From: an uncultured Lysobacterales bacterium
GTDB lineage: Bacteria; Pseudomonadota; Gammaproteobacteria; Xanthomonadales; SZUA-36
Length of the DNA: 8,809 nucleotides
Direction: 5' to 3'
Assembly (NCBI GenBank): GCA_937974465.1
Contig: CALJWY010000341.1
Location: 1-8,809 of the forward strand
Shown: positions 1-7,241 of the stretch, in pieces
Layout: every line of letters starts with the position of its first letter
Position numbering within the stretch: the stretch's first letter is position 1
Notes under the pieces: generated by a model
Told to the model about the DNA's origin: nothing
Database searches by the model: none
Seen by the model: only the letters and a program-made list of their open reading frames with translations
Position numbers and translations under genes: made by a program

Positions 1-1
1 C

Positions 2-2509
2 TTTGACCCCTTCAAAGCAGCCAATATCGGCCTGGACCTGACGTCCGTTTCCAGCGAGCTGGGTGCAAACGCAAACATTTCAGCGGGTAGCAATGAGGTT
101 GGAAGGCGGCAATACACGGTGCGATTCAGCGGCAAGTACGAAGTTGAATCCCTGGGTGACCTGGTTCTTGAGTGGCGTGATGGCAAGCCAATCCGTTTGA
201 GCGATATCGCCCGCATCGATATGACCATGGTAGACCCTTCTACGATGCTGCATATGAATGGTGGGCCTGCAGTCGCTGTGAACGTGATTCCCGAGTCTGG
301 CGTCAACGTCCTGGAAGTGATGGCTGCTCTCAAAGAGACTATTGCCGATTTGGCCGCCAATGAGCTGGATCGTGCCGGTTTAACCATCAGCCAGAACTAT
401 GATGAATCCCTCTACGTGACAGGGTCCATCAACATGGTTCGGAATAACCTTCTGTTAGGCATGACGCTGGCAGTAGTGGTTTTATGGTGGTTTTTAAGAA
501 AATTCCGTGCAACCTTGATTGTCGCTTTGTCCATTCCATTGTGCCTGTTTTCAGCATTTGTTGTGCTCAACATAACCGGTCGAACCCTGAATATTATTTC
601 CCTGGCGGGTTTGGCCTTCGCAACGGGAATGGTGCTTGATGCCGCGATCGTGGTTTTGGAAAATATTTTCAGACAACGAGAAAGAGGCAAGAAAGGAAAC
701 GAGGCTTCCGAACGAGGCACTTTACAGGTGTGGGGAGCATTACTGGCTTCAACCGCTACGACCATTGCGATTTTCATGCCGGTGATATTTTTAAGGGATG
801 AAGCGGGGCAGCTTTTCAGCGATCTGGCGATTACAATTTCTGCTGCGGTTACCGCGTCCCTGATCGTTGCGGTGACGGTTTTGCCCTCAGCGGCTGCTAA
901 CTGGGTCAAAGGCAGTGCGATTGAAGACGTTCACCGACATTGGTGGCGGTGGATAACGGATCACATCATGGCCTGGACCGCGACACCTCGGCGCCGCAGA
1001 TTCTGGATTGCCGGCCTGACTATCGTGCCCTTATTGCTGGTGATAAGCCTCAAGCCCTCTGCAGACTATTTACCCGAAGGCAAGCGCAACTTCATTTTTG
1101 GTTTTATGATTGCGCCACCCGGACTGGGAGTTGAGACAGCAGAACGGGAAGTGATGGATGTTATCGATCAGAGGCTTGCCCCATATATCAATGGTGAAGA
1201 CCCGCTGCAGCTGGATAATTATTTCCTTGGTATTTCGCGTGGGTTTGGAACTTTTATCGGTGGGCGGGCAGTTGACCCGGGTGATGTTGATGCCTTGATC
1301 AGTGTCTTCAACCTGGAAATCCTGTCAGGGTTCCCTGACACCATTGCTTTTGCATCGCGGCGAGCCATTTTTGGCGGTTCCAGGGGCGGTCGGCAGATCA
1401 ACGTGGATTTGCAGGCCGATTCATTCGAATCACTGATTCAAGCTGGCCAGGTTGGATTCAATTCCATTCTGGAGGCGTTACCGGGAGCCAATGTCCGCCC
1501 ATTACCCGGCCTCGAACAGGCAGAACCAGAATTGCGCCTGGTACCCGATGATCGCCGAATTGCCGAGGTGGGATGGAACCGTGCGCGCATGGCTACGATA
1601 ATTCGGGCAATGGGTGATGGCGCATTTATGGGAGAGTATTTCGACGGGACTCGACGCTATAACGTTATTATACGGGCTCAAGAGTGGACATCCCCAGAGG
1701 AACTGGCCGCCATGCCGGTTGCAACCCCGAATGGTGAGATTCAAACCATCGGCGAGTTGACAAAAATAATTCGTACCGCCGGACCTTCACAGATTCGCAG
1801 AGTCGACCGGAATCGTACCCTGACCCTCCAGGTAACGCCGCCTGCAGCCATGGCGCTGGAGGATGCGATTGAGGTCATTGATTCCCAGGTAATTCCGGAG
1901 ATTTTGAAGAGCCTGCCACCGGAGGCCGGCATTCAGATGCGTGGAACCGCCGAGGCTCTTGACCAGGCTTTAAAAAGTATGGCGGGCAGTTTTTCACTGG
2001 CTATTGTTATCTTGTACTTGCTGATTTCAGCGCTGTTTCGGTCCTTCAGGGATTCCCTGCTGGTGATCATGGCCATTCCCATGGCCACCGTGGGAGGGAT
2101 CATCTCCTTGCGCATAATGGACCTGGTGTTGTTGGGAAGCGGTGGACAGAAGATGGATCTGTTAACCATGATCGGTTTTGTTATCTTGCTTGGATTGGTG
2201 GTCAATAACGCGATTCTATTGGTATACAGGGCGCGTGACGGTGAGCGGGAGGGTATGTCGCGGAAGGTGGCCGTTGAAAGTGCGGTCCGACTGCGCCTGC
2301 GGCCGATCCTGATGAGCACCCTGACAAGTGTTTTCGGCATGTTACCGTTAATGCTGATACCTGGTTCAGGCACTGAACTCTACCGTGGCATGGCCGCGGT
2401 GATCGTGGGCGGCATGCTTGTCAGCGGCCTATTTACACTTATCCTGTTGCCAAGTCTGTTGCGCTCAAGGGAAGAATTGTTTCCCGGCAAAAATTCGCAG
2501 CCGGCTTAA
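2..2509 (+). CDS. RND-family efflux transporter permease subunit (5' end outside window)
   Basis: This is the inner-membrane pump of a tripartite RND exporter, which uses the proton gradient to expel drugs, metals or other small molecules. The frame is open from base 2 and the text before the first internal ATG/GTG candidate already reads as RND porter domain (AGSNEVGRRQYTVRFSGKYE), so the gene starts upstream and 835 codons of a protein usually near 1,030 residues are visible. Transmembrane helices follow from visible residue about 147 (NNLLLGMTLAVVVLWWFL). The helix-4 proton-relay region reads GMVLDAAIVVLENIF: the first Asp of AcrB's D407-D408 pair is kept (codon 638-640), the second is Ala. 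In helix 10 the AcrB Lys940 position is Asn (GLVVNNAILL, codon 2204-2206). These substitutions suit RND branches other than classic AcrB; the substrate cannot be told. The adaptor gene follows after 24 bases, probably in the same transcript. The family call is secure. Confidence 0.93.
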   Translation, partial: FDPFKAANIGLDLTSVSSELGANANISAGSNEVGRRQYTVRFSGKYEVESLGDLVLEWRDGKPIRLSDIARIDMTMVDPSTMLHMNGGPAVAVNVIPESGVNVLEVMAALKETIADLAANELDRAGLTISQNYDESLYVTGSINMVRNNLLLGMTLAVVVLWWFLRKFRATLIVALSIPLCLFSAFVVLNITGRTLNIISLAGLAFATGMVLDAAIVVLENIFRQRERGKKGNEASERGTLQVWGALLASTATTIAIFMPVIFLRDEAGQLFSDLAITISAAVTASLIVAVTVLPSAAANWVKGSAIEDVHRHWWRWITDHIMAWTATPRRRRFWIAGLTIVPLLLVISLKPSADYLPEGKRNFIFGFMIAPPGLGVETAEREVMDVIDQRLAPYINGEDPLQLDNYFLGISRGFGTFIGGRAVDPGDVDALISVFNLEILSGFPDTIAFASRRAIFGGSRGGRQINVDLQADSFESLIQAGQVGFNSILEALPGANVRPLPGLEQAEPELRLVPDDRRIAEVGWNRARMATIIRAMGDGAFMGEYFDGTRRYNVIIRAQEWTSPEELAAMPVATPNGEIQTIGELTKIIRTAGPSQIRRVDRNRTLTLQVTPPAAMALEDAIEVIDSQVIPEILKSLPPEAGIQMRGTAEALDQALKSMAGSFSLAIVILYLLISALFRSFRDSLLVIMAIPMATVGGIISLRIMDLVLLGSGGQKMDLLTMIGFVILLGLVVNNAILLVYRARDGEREGMSRKVAVESAVRLRLRPILMSTLTSVFGMLPLMLIPGSGTELYRGMAAVIVGGMLVSGLFTLILLPSLLRSREELFPGKNSQPA

Positions 2510-2533
2510 GCTCATGAATGATTCCAGGTGGAT

Positions 2534-3592
2534 ATGAGTGGAATGAAAAAAATAATATGTATTCTGGCAGTTCTTGTCATTGGCGTGGCAGTCCAGTCAC
2601 AGGTGCTTGCACAAAACCGGGAGTCATCGGCGAATGTCAGTGTCGCGAAGGCTTTTATAACTTCGATCGCTCCGCAAAGCATCGTTCCAGGCACCGTTGT
2701 AAGCCGCAATGATGCAAAGCTTGCTGCGGAAGTGACGGGTCGCTTGATCGATGTCTCAGATGTCGGGACCGTGGTTAAGAGTGGCGACGTAGTGGCGATA
2801 ATCGAAGACACGCAGCTATTACTCAAACGTGATGAGCAGCGTGCCGAGGTCAACAGGGCGCAGGCCAGGTTGAAATTCCTTGAAAATGAAGAGAAGCGCT
2901 TCGTCACGTTGGCGGAATCCAATCTTGCCGCTGCGACAAAGCTGGACGAGACCCGGTCGGATCGTGATGTATCGCGGGGCGACTTGCAGGTGGCCAGGTC
3001 GAGGCTGGCACAAATTGAAGACCAGTTGTCCCGTACCAGGATTACCGCACCATTTGGCGGCATTGTGGTGGAGCGGTTGATGATGCCAGGTGAACGCGTC
3101 AACACTGGCAGCGATGTAGTGCGCCTGGTTGACCAGCAGCATCTGGAAGTGATCGCCAGGGCGCCATTGGATTATTTTTCCTTCGTGCGTCCGAAACAGG
3201 TGCTGGTTATAAAGACAGAAACCGCAAACATCACCGGTACGGTTCGGACAGTTGTTGCTATCGGATCCGAGAACACCCATCAATTCGAACTCAGGCTCGA
3301 TATCGAAGCCAACCGGTTTCCCGTTGGGCAGACAGTCCGGGTGTCGGTCCCCGTTTCCAATGCAAGGCAAGCACTGGTCGTGCCTCGTGATGCCCTGGTG
3401 CTGAGGCCGGAGGGCATTACGGTGTTCGTGATAGACAAGGACAACAAGGCCAGGCAGGTTGCGGTGACCACGGGTGTAGGCACGGGTGACAATATAGAGG
3501 TCAATGGTGATATTGAAGATGGTGCCGTGGTGGTCATAAGGGGCAATGAGCGTCTGACCACCGGCCAGTCGGTCTCCATCATGCAAGGCTAG
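2534..3592 (+). CDS. RND efflux periplasmic adaptor subunit (membrane fusion protein, HlyD/AcrA type)
   Basis: This protein bridges the inner-membrane RND pump and an outer-membrane channel in the periplasm. With the ATG at 2534 it has 352 residues. The N-terminus (KKIICILAVLVIGVAVQS, then QVLA-Q) is a Sec signal peptide with likely cleavage after Ala26; no lipobox Cys is present, so it is probably not a lipoprotein. After it come the first half of a lipoyl-like hairpin (about residues 50-95, GTVVSRNDAKLAAEVTGRL), a short alpha-helical hairpin rich in Arg and Glu (about 95-165), the second lipoyl half (RITAPFGGIVVERLMMPGE), a beta-barrel (about 200-270) and a membrane-proximal domain ending at GQSVSIM. 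Start choice is uncertain: GTG 2528, ATG 2534 and ATG 2543 are all in frame. The AGGTGG at 2526-2531 best suits 2543 by spacing, and all three retain the signal peptide. It follows the pump gene, the reverse of the common order. No outer-membrane factor gene is in the window. Confidence 0.9.
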   Translation: MSGMKKIICILAVLVIGVAVQSQVLAQNRESSANVSVAKAFITSIAPQSIVPGTVVSRNDAKLAAEVTGRLIDVSDVGTVVKSGDVVAIIEDTQLLLKRDEQRAEVNRAQARLKFLENEEKRFVTLAESNLAAATKLDETRSDRDVSRGDLQVARSRLAQIEDQLSRTRITAPFGGIVVERLMMPGERVNTGSDVVRLVDQQHLEVIARAPLDYFSFVRPKQVLVIKTETANITGTVRTVVAIGSENTHQFELRLDIEANRFPVGQTVRVSVPVSNARQALVVPRDALVLRPEGITVFVIDKDNKARQVAVTTGVGTGDNIEVNGDIEDGAVVVIRGNERLTTGQSVSIMQG

Positions 3593-3598
3593 CTCCAC

Positions 3599-4849
3599 TT
3601 GAACCTGATCAATATTCAAAAAGGTGAGTGGCCGCGATTTTTGCTGGCCTTCAGCTATTTTTTCTTTTTGTTGGCCGGGTATTTCATGCTCAGGCCCATT
3701 CGGGGAACCGTTGCAGCGAATCACTCTGAGTCCCTGCACCTGCTGTATACCGGAACATTTATTTCGATGCTATTGCTGGTCCCTGTTTTTGGCTGGCTGG
3801 TTTCCAGGTTCAGGCGTGGCCGTTTTATCCCCGGCATCTACCTGTTTTTTATTTCCAATCTTATTTTCTTTGTCTTCGCATTCAAGGGTGAAGCCACGCT
3901 GGATTGGGTGCAATATGCCTTCTACATCTGGTTGAGTGTTTTTAACCTTTTCGTGGTATCGATATTCTGGAGTTTCATGGCAGATATTTTTCGTCCTGGC
4001 CAGGCGCAACGCCTGTTTGGCAGCATCATGGCAGGCGGTAGTTTAGGGGCGATTTCAGGCCCGCTTTTAACAGCAAGATGGGTAGAGCACATCGGTTCCA
4101 GCGGTGTCATGATATTGGCCATTATTTTGTTATTGTTGGCGACGACTATCGCCATCGCGCTTGGCCGGTTTGAACGAGGCCAACAGCAGAACCCACAAGC
4201 TGTGATTATCGGCGGCAGTGTCTGGGAGGGTGCTGTGAAGGTCTTTCGGTCAAAATACCTGTTGCTGATCTGCCTGTTGATGTTGTCCCATAACCTGACG
4301 TCGACGTTCCTTTACAACGGTCTGGCGGTGCTGGTTGACCGCAACATAACGGGATTTGATGAGCGCACAGAGTTTTTCAGCTACGTTGACCTGATCGTGC
4401 AGGTGCTGGCATTCCTGTTCCAGTTTTTGATCACTTCACGCCTGGTGATTTTCCTTGGTATGCCGAGAACCGCGGTCCTCCCGCCAATTCTGCTGGCAGC
4501 CGGGTTTACCTTGTTGGGGAGTTCGCTTGGATTGGTCCTGTTTGCTGCAATCCAGGTGGCGCAACGCGCATTGAATTATGGCTTGTTGGGGCCGGTCAAA
4601 GAGATGTTATTCACGGTGGTGGACCGCGAAACCAAGTACAAGAGTAAAAACTTCATTGATACTGTCGTGTATCGGGGCAGTGATGTCACGGCCAGTTGGA
4701 TATTCAAAGGTATGATGACCGCGGGCCTTTCCTTGTCCCAGATTGCATGGATCTATGTGCCGCTCATGGGTATTTGGGCAGCAATTGCCTGGCGATTGGG
4801 CACGACCTATCTCCGTTTAAAAGCTCAGCTGGATTCAGTTTCCGGGTAA
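3599..4849 (+). CDS. MFS-like membrane carrier of the NTP/NDP exchange (Tlc-like) family
   Basis: This is a polytopic inner-membrane protein of 416 residues with about twelve hydrophobic helices and no signal peptide. Helix 1 ends in YFMLRPIRGT, matching the (Y/F)xxLRPxR signature of bacterial proteins annotated as MFS or NTP/NDP exchange transporters. Further family-like stretches are SVFNLFVVSIFWSFMADIF (helix 4), RLFGSIMAGGSLGAISGP (helix 5) and KYKSKNFIDTVVYRGSDVT before helix 11. Classic Tlc carriers swap ATP for ADP in intracellular bacteria, but free-living relatives have unknown substrates, so nucleotide exchange should not be assumed. The start is TTG at 3599: no in-frame ATG precedes the first helix, and an AAGG lies ten bases upstream inside the adaptor gene. 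The gene begins six bases after the adaptor's TAG in the same reading frame, suggesting translational coupling. Its last 15 bases overlap the convergent ABC ATPase gene. Confidence 0.8.
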   Translation: MNLINIQKGEWPRFLLAFSYFFFLLAGYFMLRPIRGTVAANHSESLHLLYTGTFISMLLLVPVFGWLVSRFRRGRFIPGIYLFFISNLIFFVFAFKGEATLDWVQYAFYIWLSVFNLFVVSIFWSFMADIFRPGQAQRLFGSIMAGGSLGAISGPLLTARWVEHIGSSGVMILAIILLLLATTIAIALGRFERGQQQNPQAVIIGGSVWEGAVKVFRSKYLLLICLLMLSHNLTSTFLYNGLAVLVDRNITGFDERTEFFSYVDLIVQVLAFLFQFLITSRLVIFLGMPRTAVLPPILLAAGFTLLGSSLGLVLFAAIQVAQRALNYGLLGPVKEMLFTVVDRETKYKSKNFIDTVVYRGSDVTASWIFKGMMTAGLSLSQIAWIYVPLMGIWAAIAWRLGTTYLRLKAQLDSVSG

Positions 4850-5605
4850 GAACCGCTTTCCCGCCGAGGTCTGTACGGGTTCGACCGGGCATTGATAAAG
4901 CCTCTCCAGGTTCGCCTGGTTCAGAATCTCATCGGCGGGTCCGGCCTGCCACTCTCCCTCCCCGAATAACATCAGGATATGAGAACAGTACCTGGCAGCC
5001 AGGTTCACATCATGTAATGCAGTCAGCGCGCAATGTTGCATTTGCTGAACCTGTTTCTCAACCAGGTTCATAATCCGCACCTGGTGTTTGATATCCAGAT
5101 GGTTTGTGGGTTCATCCAGCAATAGCACGGCTGGTTCCTGGACGATTAACGAGGCAAAGGCGAGACGGCGGGCCTCACCACCGGAAAGTCCCGTGACACT
5201 GCGGGATTCAAAGCCCTCAAGATCGACAGCCTGGAGGGCATCCAGCGCTGTTTGTTTGTCGTTTGGGCCTTCGCGTTCCCAGTAATCAAGGTGTGGATGC
5301 CTGCCGGTCAATACCGTTTCCAGAACGCTGGCGTCAAACAGGTATACCGTGTGCTGCTGCAGCATCCCCAGCAGCCTCGCAATGGCGCGTCGCGGCAGTT
5401 TTTCAATCGCCTGGTTTTCAAGCAAAACACGACCGGTATCCGGGCAAGACAGCCCAGCCATGCACTTGAGCAGGGTTGTTTTGCCAATGCCGTTGGGTCC
5501 CAGCAAGCCCCAGAATTGGCCGGGAGCAAGCTGCAAGTCCAGCTGCGTACAGATGAGTTTGCCGGCGATACTGACATCCAGGGATTGGCAGGCTAATGAT
5601 GTCAT
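4835..5605 (-). CDS. ABC transporter ATP-binding protein (BtuD/FecE/HmuV-type)
   Basis: This cytoplasmic ATPase of 256 residues powers a type II importer for iron-siderophore, haem or cobalamin. All core motifs are intact: Walker A GPNGIGKT (36-43), Q-loop around MLQQ (81-84), signature LSGGE (140-144), Walker B VLLLDE followed by PTNHLD (160-171), and the switch His198 in ALHDVNLAARY. Length is normal for the family. The ATG at 5603-5605 overlaps the permease TGA as ATGA, the usual translational coupling of this pair, which also shows that the permease frame was originally read to 5602. The substrate cannot be decided from the ATPase alone; no TonB receptor, binding protein or cobalamin gene is nearby, and the iron-related genes to the right only hint at iron or haem. 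The stop lies inside the end of the convergent carrier gene. If the permease is dead, this gene may be losing its function too. Confidence 0.92.
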   Translation of the reverse strand: MTSLACQSLDVSIAGKLICTQLDLQLAPGQFWGLLGPNGIGKTTLLKCMAGLSCPDTGRVLLENQAIEKLPRRAIARLLGMLQQHTVYLFDASVLETVLTGRHPHLDYWEREGPNDKQTALDALQAVDLEGFESRSVTGLSGGEARRLAFASLIVQEPAVLLLDEPTNHLDIKHQVRIMNLVEKQVQQMQHCALTALHDVNLAARYCSHILMLFGEGEWQAGPADEILNQANLERLYQCPVEPVQTSAGKRFLPGN

Positions 5606-6588
5606 AGGCCTTTCAACCTGGCGCGATTAAGTAACAGTAAAAACAGGGGCACGCCGAGCAGCGCCGTGATGACACCAACAGGTAATTGTTGGGGGCTCAA
5701 AACAGTTCGGGCCAGGGTGTCGGAAAAAACCAGGAAAAATCAGCCAAACAATGTCGCTGCCGGAATCAGGATGCGATGATCGGAACCCACCAGCAAGCGC
5801 ATGAGATGAGGAACAATCAGACCGACAAACCCAATGCTGCCGGCAATGGAGACAGCAGTGGCGGTAAGTACAGAGGCAAGCAGGTAGACCAGCCAAAGCA
5901 TGTGGCGTGTCGGCTCTCCCAACAAGCGCGCCGTGGTTTCACCCATTGCCAGAACATTCAGGCTGCGGGCGAGACCCAGTGTGAGAATGAAGCTTCCAGC
6001 GAACACCAGGATTGCCCAAAAAGGCAGATCCGCGTAACTCAGATCCCCCATCAACCAGAACAACATGCCACGTAAACTGTTGTCCGGGCTTAACGATAAC
6101 ACCAGGCTTATCAATGCGGCCCACCCGGACGCTGTGACCACGCCGGTCAGCAGTAAACGGGTCCCACTCCAGGGGCCGGTGCCGCGGGCCAGGCCAAACA
6201 CGATCAAAATGGATACCAATGCGCCCAGGATAGCCAGCCATGGCAGAAAGCCGACCGCAATCCCGAACACCATGCCTACAAGGGTGGCGAAGGCAGCGCC
6301 GCCGGAAACCCCCAGCACATACGGGTCGGCCAGCGGGTTGCGCAACAGCACCTGCATCAGGCAGCCGGACATTGCCAGCATCGAACCCACAACCCAGGCA
6401 GCGATCGCACGGGGTAGACGCAGGCGCCAGACCAGTTCCCCATGACGGCTGCCGGAATCCTGCAATGCCAATATCCACTCATTCCAGCTCAGCGACACAG
6501 AGCCGGTGGCACTGGCAATGAAAATGCTGCCAATCGACAGGATCAACAAAAAAAGAAGCAATGATCGGCGCAATGGAGTTGGAATCAT
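5602..6588 (-). pseudogene. FecCD/BtuC-family ABC importer permease, interrupted by an in-frame TGA
   Basis: This is the membrane permease partner of the ATPase. Reading from ATG 6588 it shows the family hallmarks: a hydrophobic N-terminal helix, WRLRLPRAIAAWVVG (54-68), LLRNPLADPYVLGVSGGAAF (81-100), and the ATPase-contact region SIAGSIGFVGLIVPHLMRLL followed by GSDHR. Codon 283 is TGA (5740-5742). In the same frame another 45 codons follow with a textbook C-terminus (FFLVFSDTLART, then LPVGVITALLGVPLFLLLL) before a TGA at 5602-5604 overlapping the ATPase start. Full length would be 328 codons, normal for the family; the 282-residue product would lack the final helices and is unlikely to work. 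In an alignment with E. coli BtuC from memory the TGA falls at a small residue after Gly (LAG-A-SALLLAD); single changes from TGG or GGA would explain it. No frame shift is involved, so this is a substitution. Recent inactivation, base-call error or readthrough are all possible. The start has no clear ribosome binding site. Confidence 0.85.
5740..5742 (-). other. In-frame premature TGA codon in the permease gene
   Basis: The reverse complement reads TTG TTT GGC TGA TTT TTC CTG. Conserved permease coding continues in the same frame on both sides, so this is the single lesion in an otherwise intact gene. Other genes in the window (the ATPase, bfd and bfr) end with TGA, so TGA is a normal stop in this genome and a reassigned code is unlikely. 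Confidence 0.85.
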
Positions 6589-6597
6589 TTGGCAGGA

Positions 6598-6626
6598 TTG
6601 ATTAACATGGTTTTCAAAATTAGAAT
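6598..6626 (+). promoter_or_regulatory. Probable sigma70-type promoter for rppH
   Basis: TTGATT (6598-6603, four of six) and TAGAAT (6621-6626, five of six) are spaced by 17 bases and point towards rppH, which starts at 6698. The -10 lies in the small palindrome TTAGA-A-TCTAA (6620-6630), and the whole element overlaps the leader side of the opposing importer promoter, so the two directions could compete or share a regulator. This rests on consensus matching only. Confidence 0.4.
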
Positions 6627-6631
6627 CTAAA

Positions 6632-6660
6632 ATTATCGCATGTATTCGGGCTGCTCATAA
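6632..6660 (-). promoter_or_regulatory. Possible sigma70-type promoter for the ABC importer genes
   Basis: On the minus strand TTATGA (6655-6660, three of six matches to the -35 consensus) and GATAAT (6632-6637, five of six to the -10) are separated by 17 bases, upstream of the permease start at 6588. The -35 is weak and I see no convincing Fur box or cobalamin riboswitch in this 109-base divergent region, so regulation remains open. Confidence 0.3.
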
Positions 6661-6697
6661 CATTGACCATGAATAAATCCAGAGAAAACCAGTTGAC

Positions 6698-7174
6698 ATG
6701 ATTGATCCGGACGGATTCAGACCGAATGTCGCCATGGTTATTATGAATAATGACAGCCAGGTGTTTTGGGCGCAACGCACAAACAACGATGGCTGGCAGT
6801 TTCCGCAGGGCGGTATGAACTCGGATGAAACCCCCATTGAGGCAATGTATCGCGAACTGCATGAGGAAACAGGGCTGAATGCAGAGCAGGTAGAGATGTT
6901 GGGGTCCACTCCAGGCTGGTTGCGTTACCAATTGCCCCGTCGGTTTCAGCGGGTTAACAGCAAGCCACTGTGTATTGGCCAAAAACAGGTCTGGTTTTTG
7001 CTGAAACTGATTGATGACAACGCCCAGTTTAATTTCAAGGCTACGGGCGAGCCCGAGTTTCGCGATTTTCGTTGGGTGGATTTCTGGTACCCCGCCGATA
7101 ATGTCATTCGCTTCAAGCGCCGGGTATACCGACAGGCGCTGACGCTGCTAGAGCCAATGATTATTGGCGAATAA
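6698..7174 (+). CDS. rppH: RNA pyrophosphohydrolase RppH (Nudix hydrolase)
   Basis: RppH removes pyrophosphate from the triphosphorylated 5' end of mRNA, the step that opens transcripts to RNase E decay in the cytoplasm. The 158-residue protein starts MIDPDGFRPNVAMVI, very like E. coli RppH. It carries a complete Nudix box from Gly38 to Leu60 (GX5E with Glu44, then REL at Arg52-Glu53, with metal-binding Glu56 and Glu57), preceded by the family stretch GWQFPQGG. The RppH-typical GWLRYQLPRR, CIGQKQVWFLL, PEFRDFRWVDFWYP and FKRRVYR blocks are present. It is somewhat shorter than the E. coli protein, lacking only the variable C-terminal tail. The ribosome binding site is weak (AGAGA about 14 bases upstream), but the ATG matches the family start. 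bfd follows after 67 bases with its own promoter, so co-transcription is not needed. Its usual enterobacterial neighbour ptsP is absent here. Confidence 0.96.
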   Translation: MIDPDGFRPNVAMVIMNNDSQVFWAQRTNNDGWQFPQGGMNSDETPIEAMYRELHEETGLNAEQVEMLGSTPGWLRYQLPRRFQRVNSKPLCIGQKQVWFLLKLIDDNAQFNFKATGEPEFRDFRWVDFWYPADNVIRFKRRVYRQALTLLEPMIIGE

Positions 7175-7181
7175 CGCAAAT

Positions 7182-7200
7182 CTAATTGACAATCATTCTC
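7182..7200 (+). promoter_or_regulatory. Fur box upstream of bfd
   Basis: The 19 bases ctaattgacaatcattctc match the classical Fur consensus at 13 positions. In the 7-1-7 description TGACAAT-C-ATTCTCA (7187-7201) matches TGATAAT-N-ATTATCA at 12 of 14 positions and is itself an inverted repeat with one mismatch. It covers the bfd -35 element, fitting iron-dependent repression, as is known for bfd in other gammaproteobacteria. Confidence 0.75.
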
Positions 7201-7215
7201 ATTTGCATTTAAAAT
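7186..7215 (+). promoter_or_regulatory. Promoter of bfd
   Basis: A perfect -35 TTGACA (7186-7191) is followed after 18 bases by TAAAAT (7210-7215, five of six matches to TATAAT), about 27 bases before the bfd start. The spacing is one base longer than optimal. The -35 lies within the Fur box, so repressor binding would block RNA polymerase. Confidence 0.65.
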
Positions 7216-7241
7216 GGTTCCATTACTTTTCAGGAACCCTT

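Noticed and set aside
3590..3599. Adaptor-carrier fusion through suppression of TAG at 3590-3592
   Set aside because: The frames do match, but the adaptor ends at its normal family length and the carrier begins with a natural helix 1; ordinary coupling or reinitiation explains the layout.
2819..3739. Long antisense open frame (306 codons) opposite the adaptor gene
   Set aside because: The plus strand encodes a recognisable adaptor with signal peptide over the same bases; the antisense translation shows no family features and crosses two genes' ends, so it is a shadow frame.
5740..5742. Reassigned TGA (code 4 or 25) in this genome
   Set aside because: The ATPase, bfd and bfr all end at TGA in family-correct positions, so TGA works as a stop here.
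5627..5896. Minus-strand 89-codon frame overlapping the permease 3' end
   Set aside because: It is in a different frame from the permease, and its translation is a Cys/His-rich shadow. The true permease C-terminus is in the original frame, so a frameshift is not the explanation.
6589..6697. Cobalamin riboswitch or Fur box upstream of the importer
   Set aside because: The spacer is only 109 bases and I see neither a B12-box-like conserved core nor a convincing 7-1-7 Fur palindrome.
6693..6698. TTGACA next to the rppH start as a -35 element
   Set aside because: It overlaps the start codon and no -10-like hexamer stands 16-18 bases downstream; transcripts from it would lack the rppH start.
7164..7241. 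Upstream in-frame start for bfd at 7164
   Set aside because: It would lie inside rppH and pass through the Fur box and promoter; homologous Bfd proteins start at the ATG at 7242, which has its own AGGA site.
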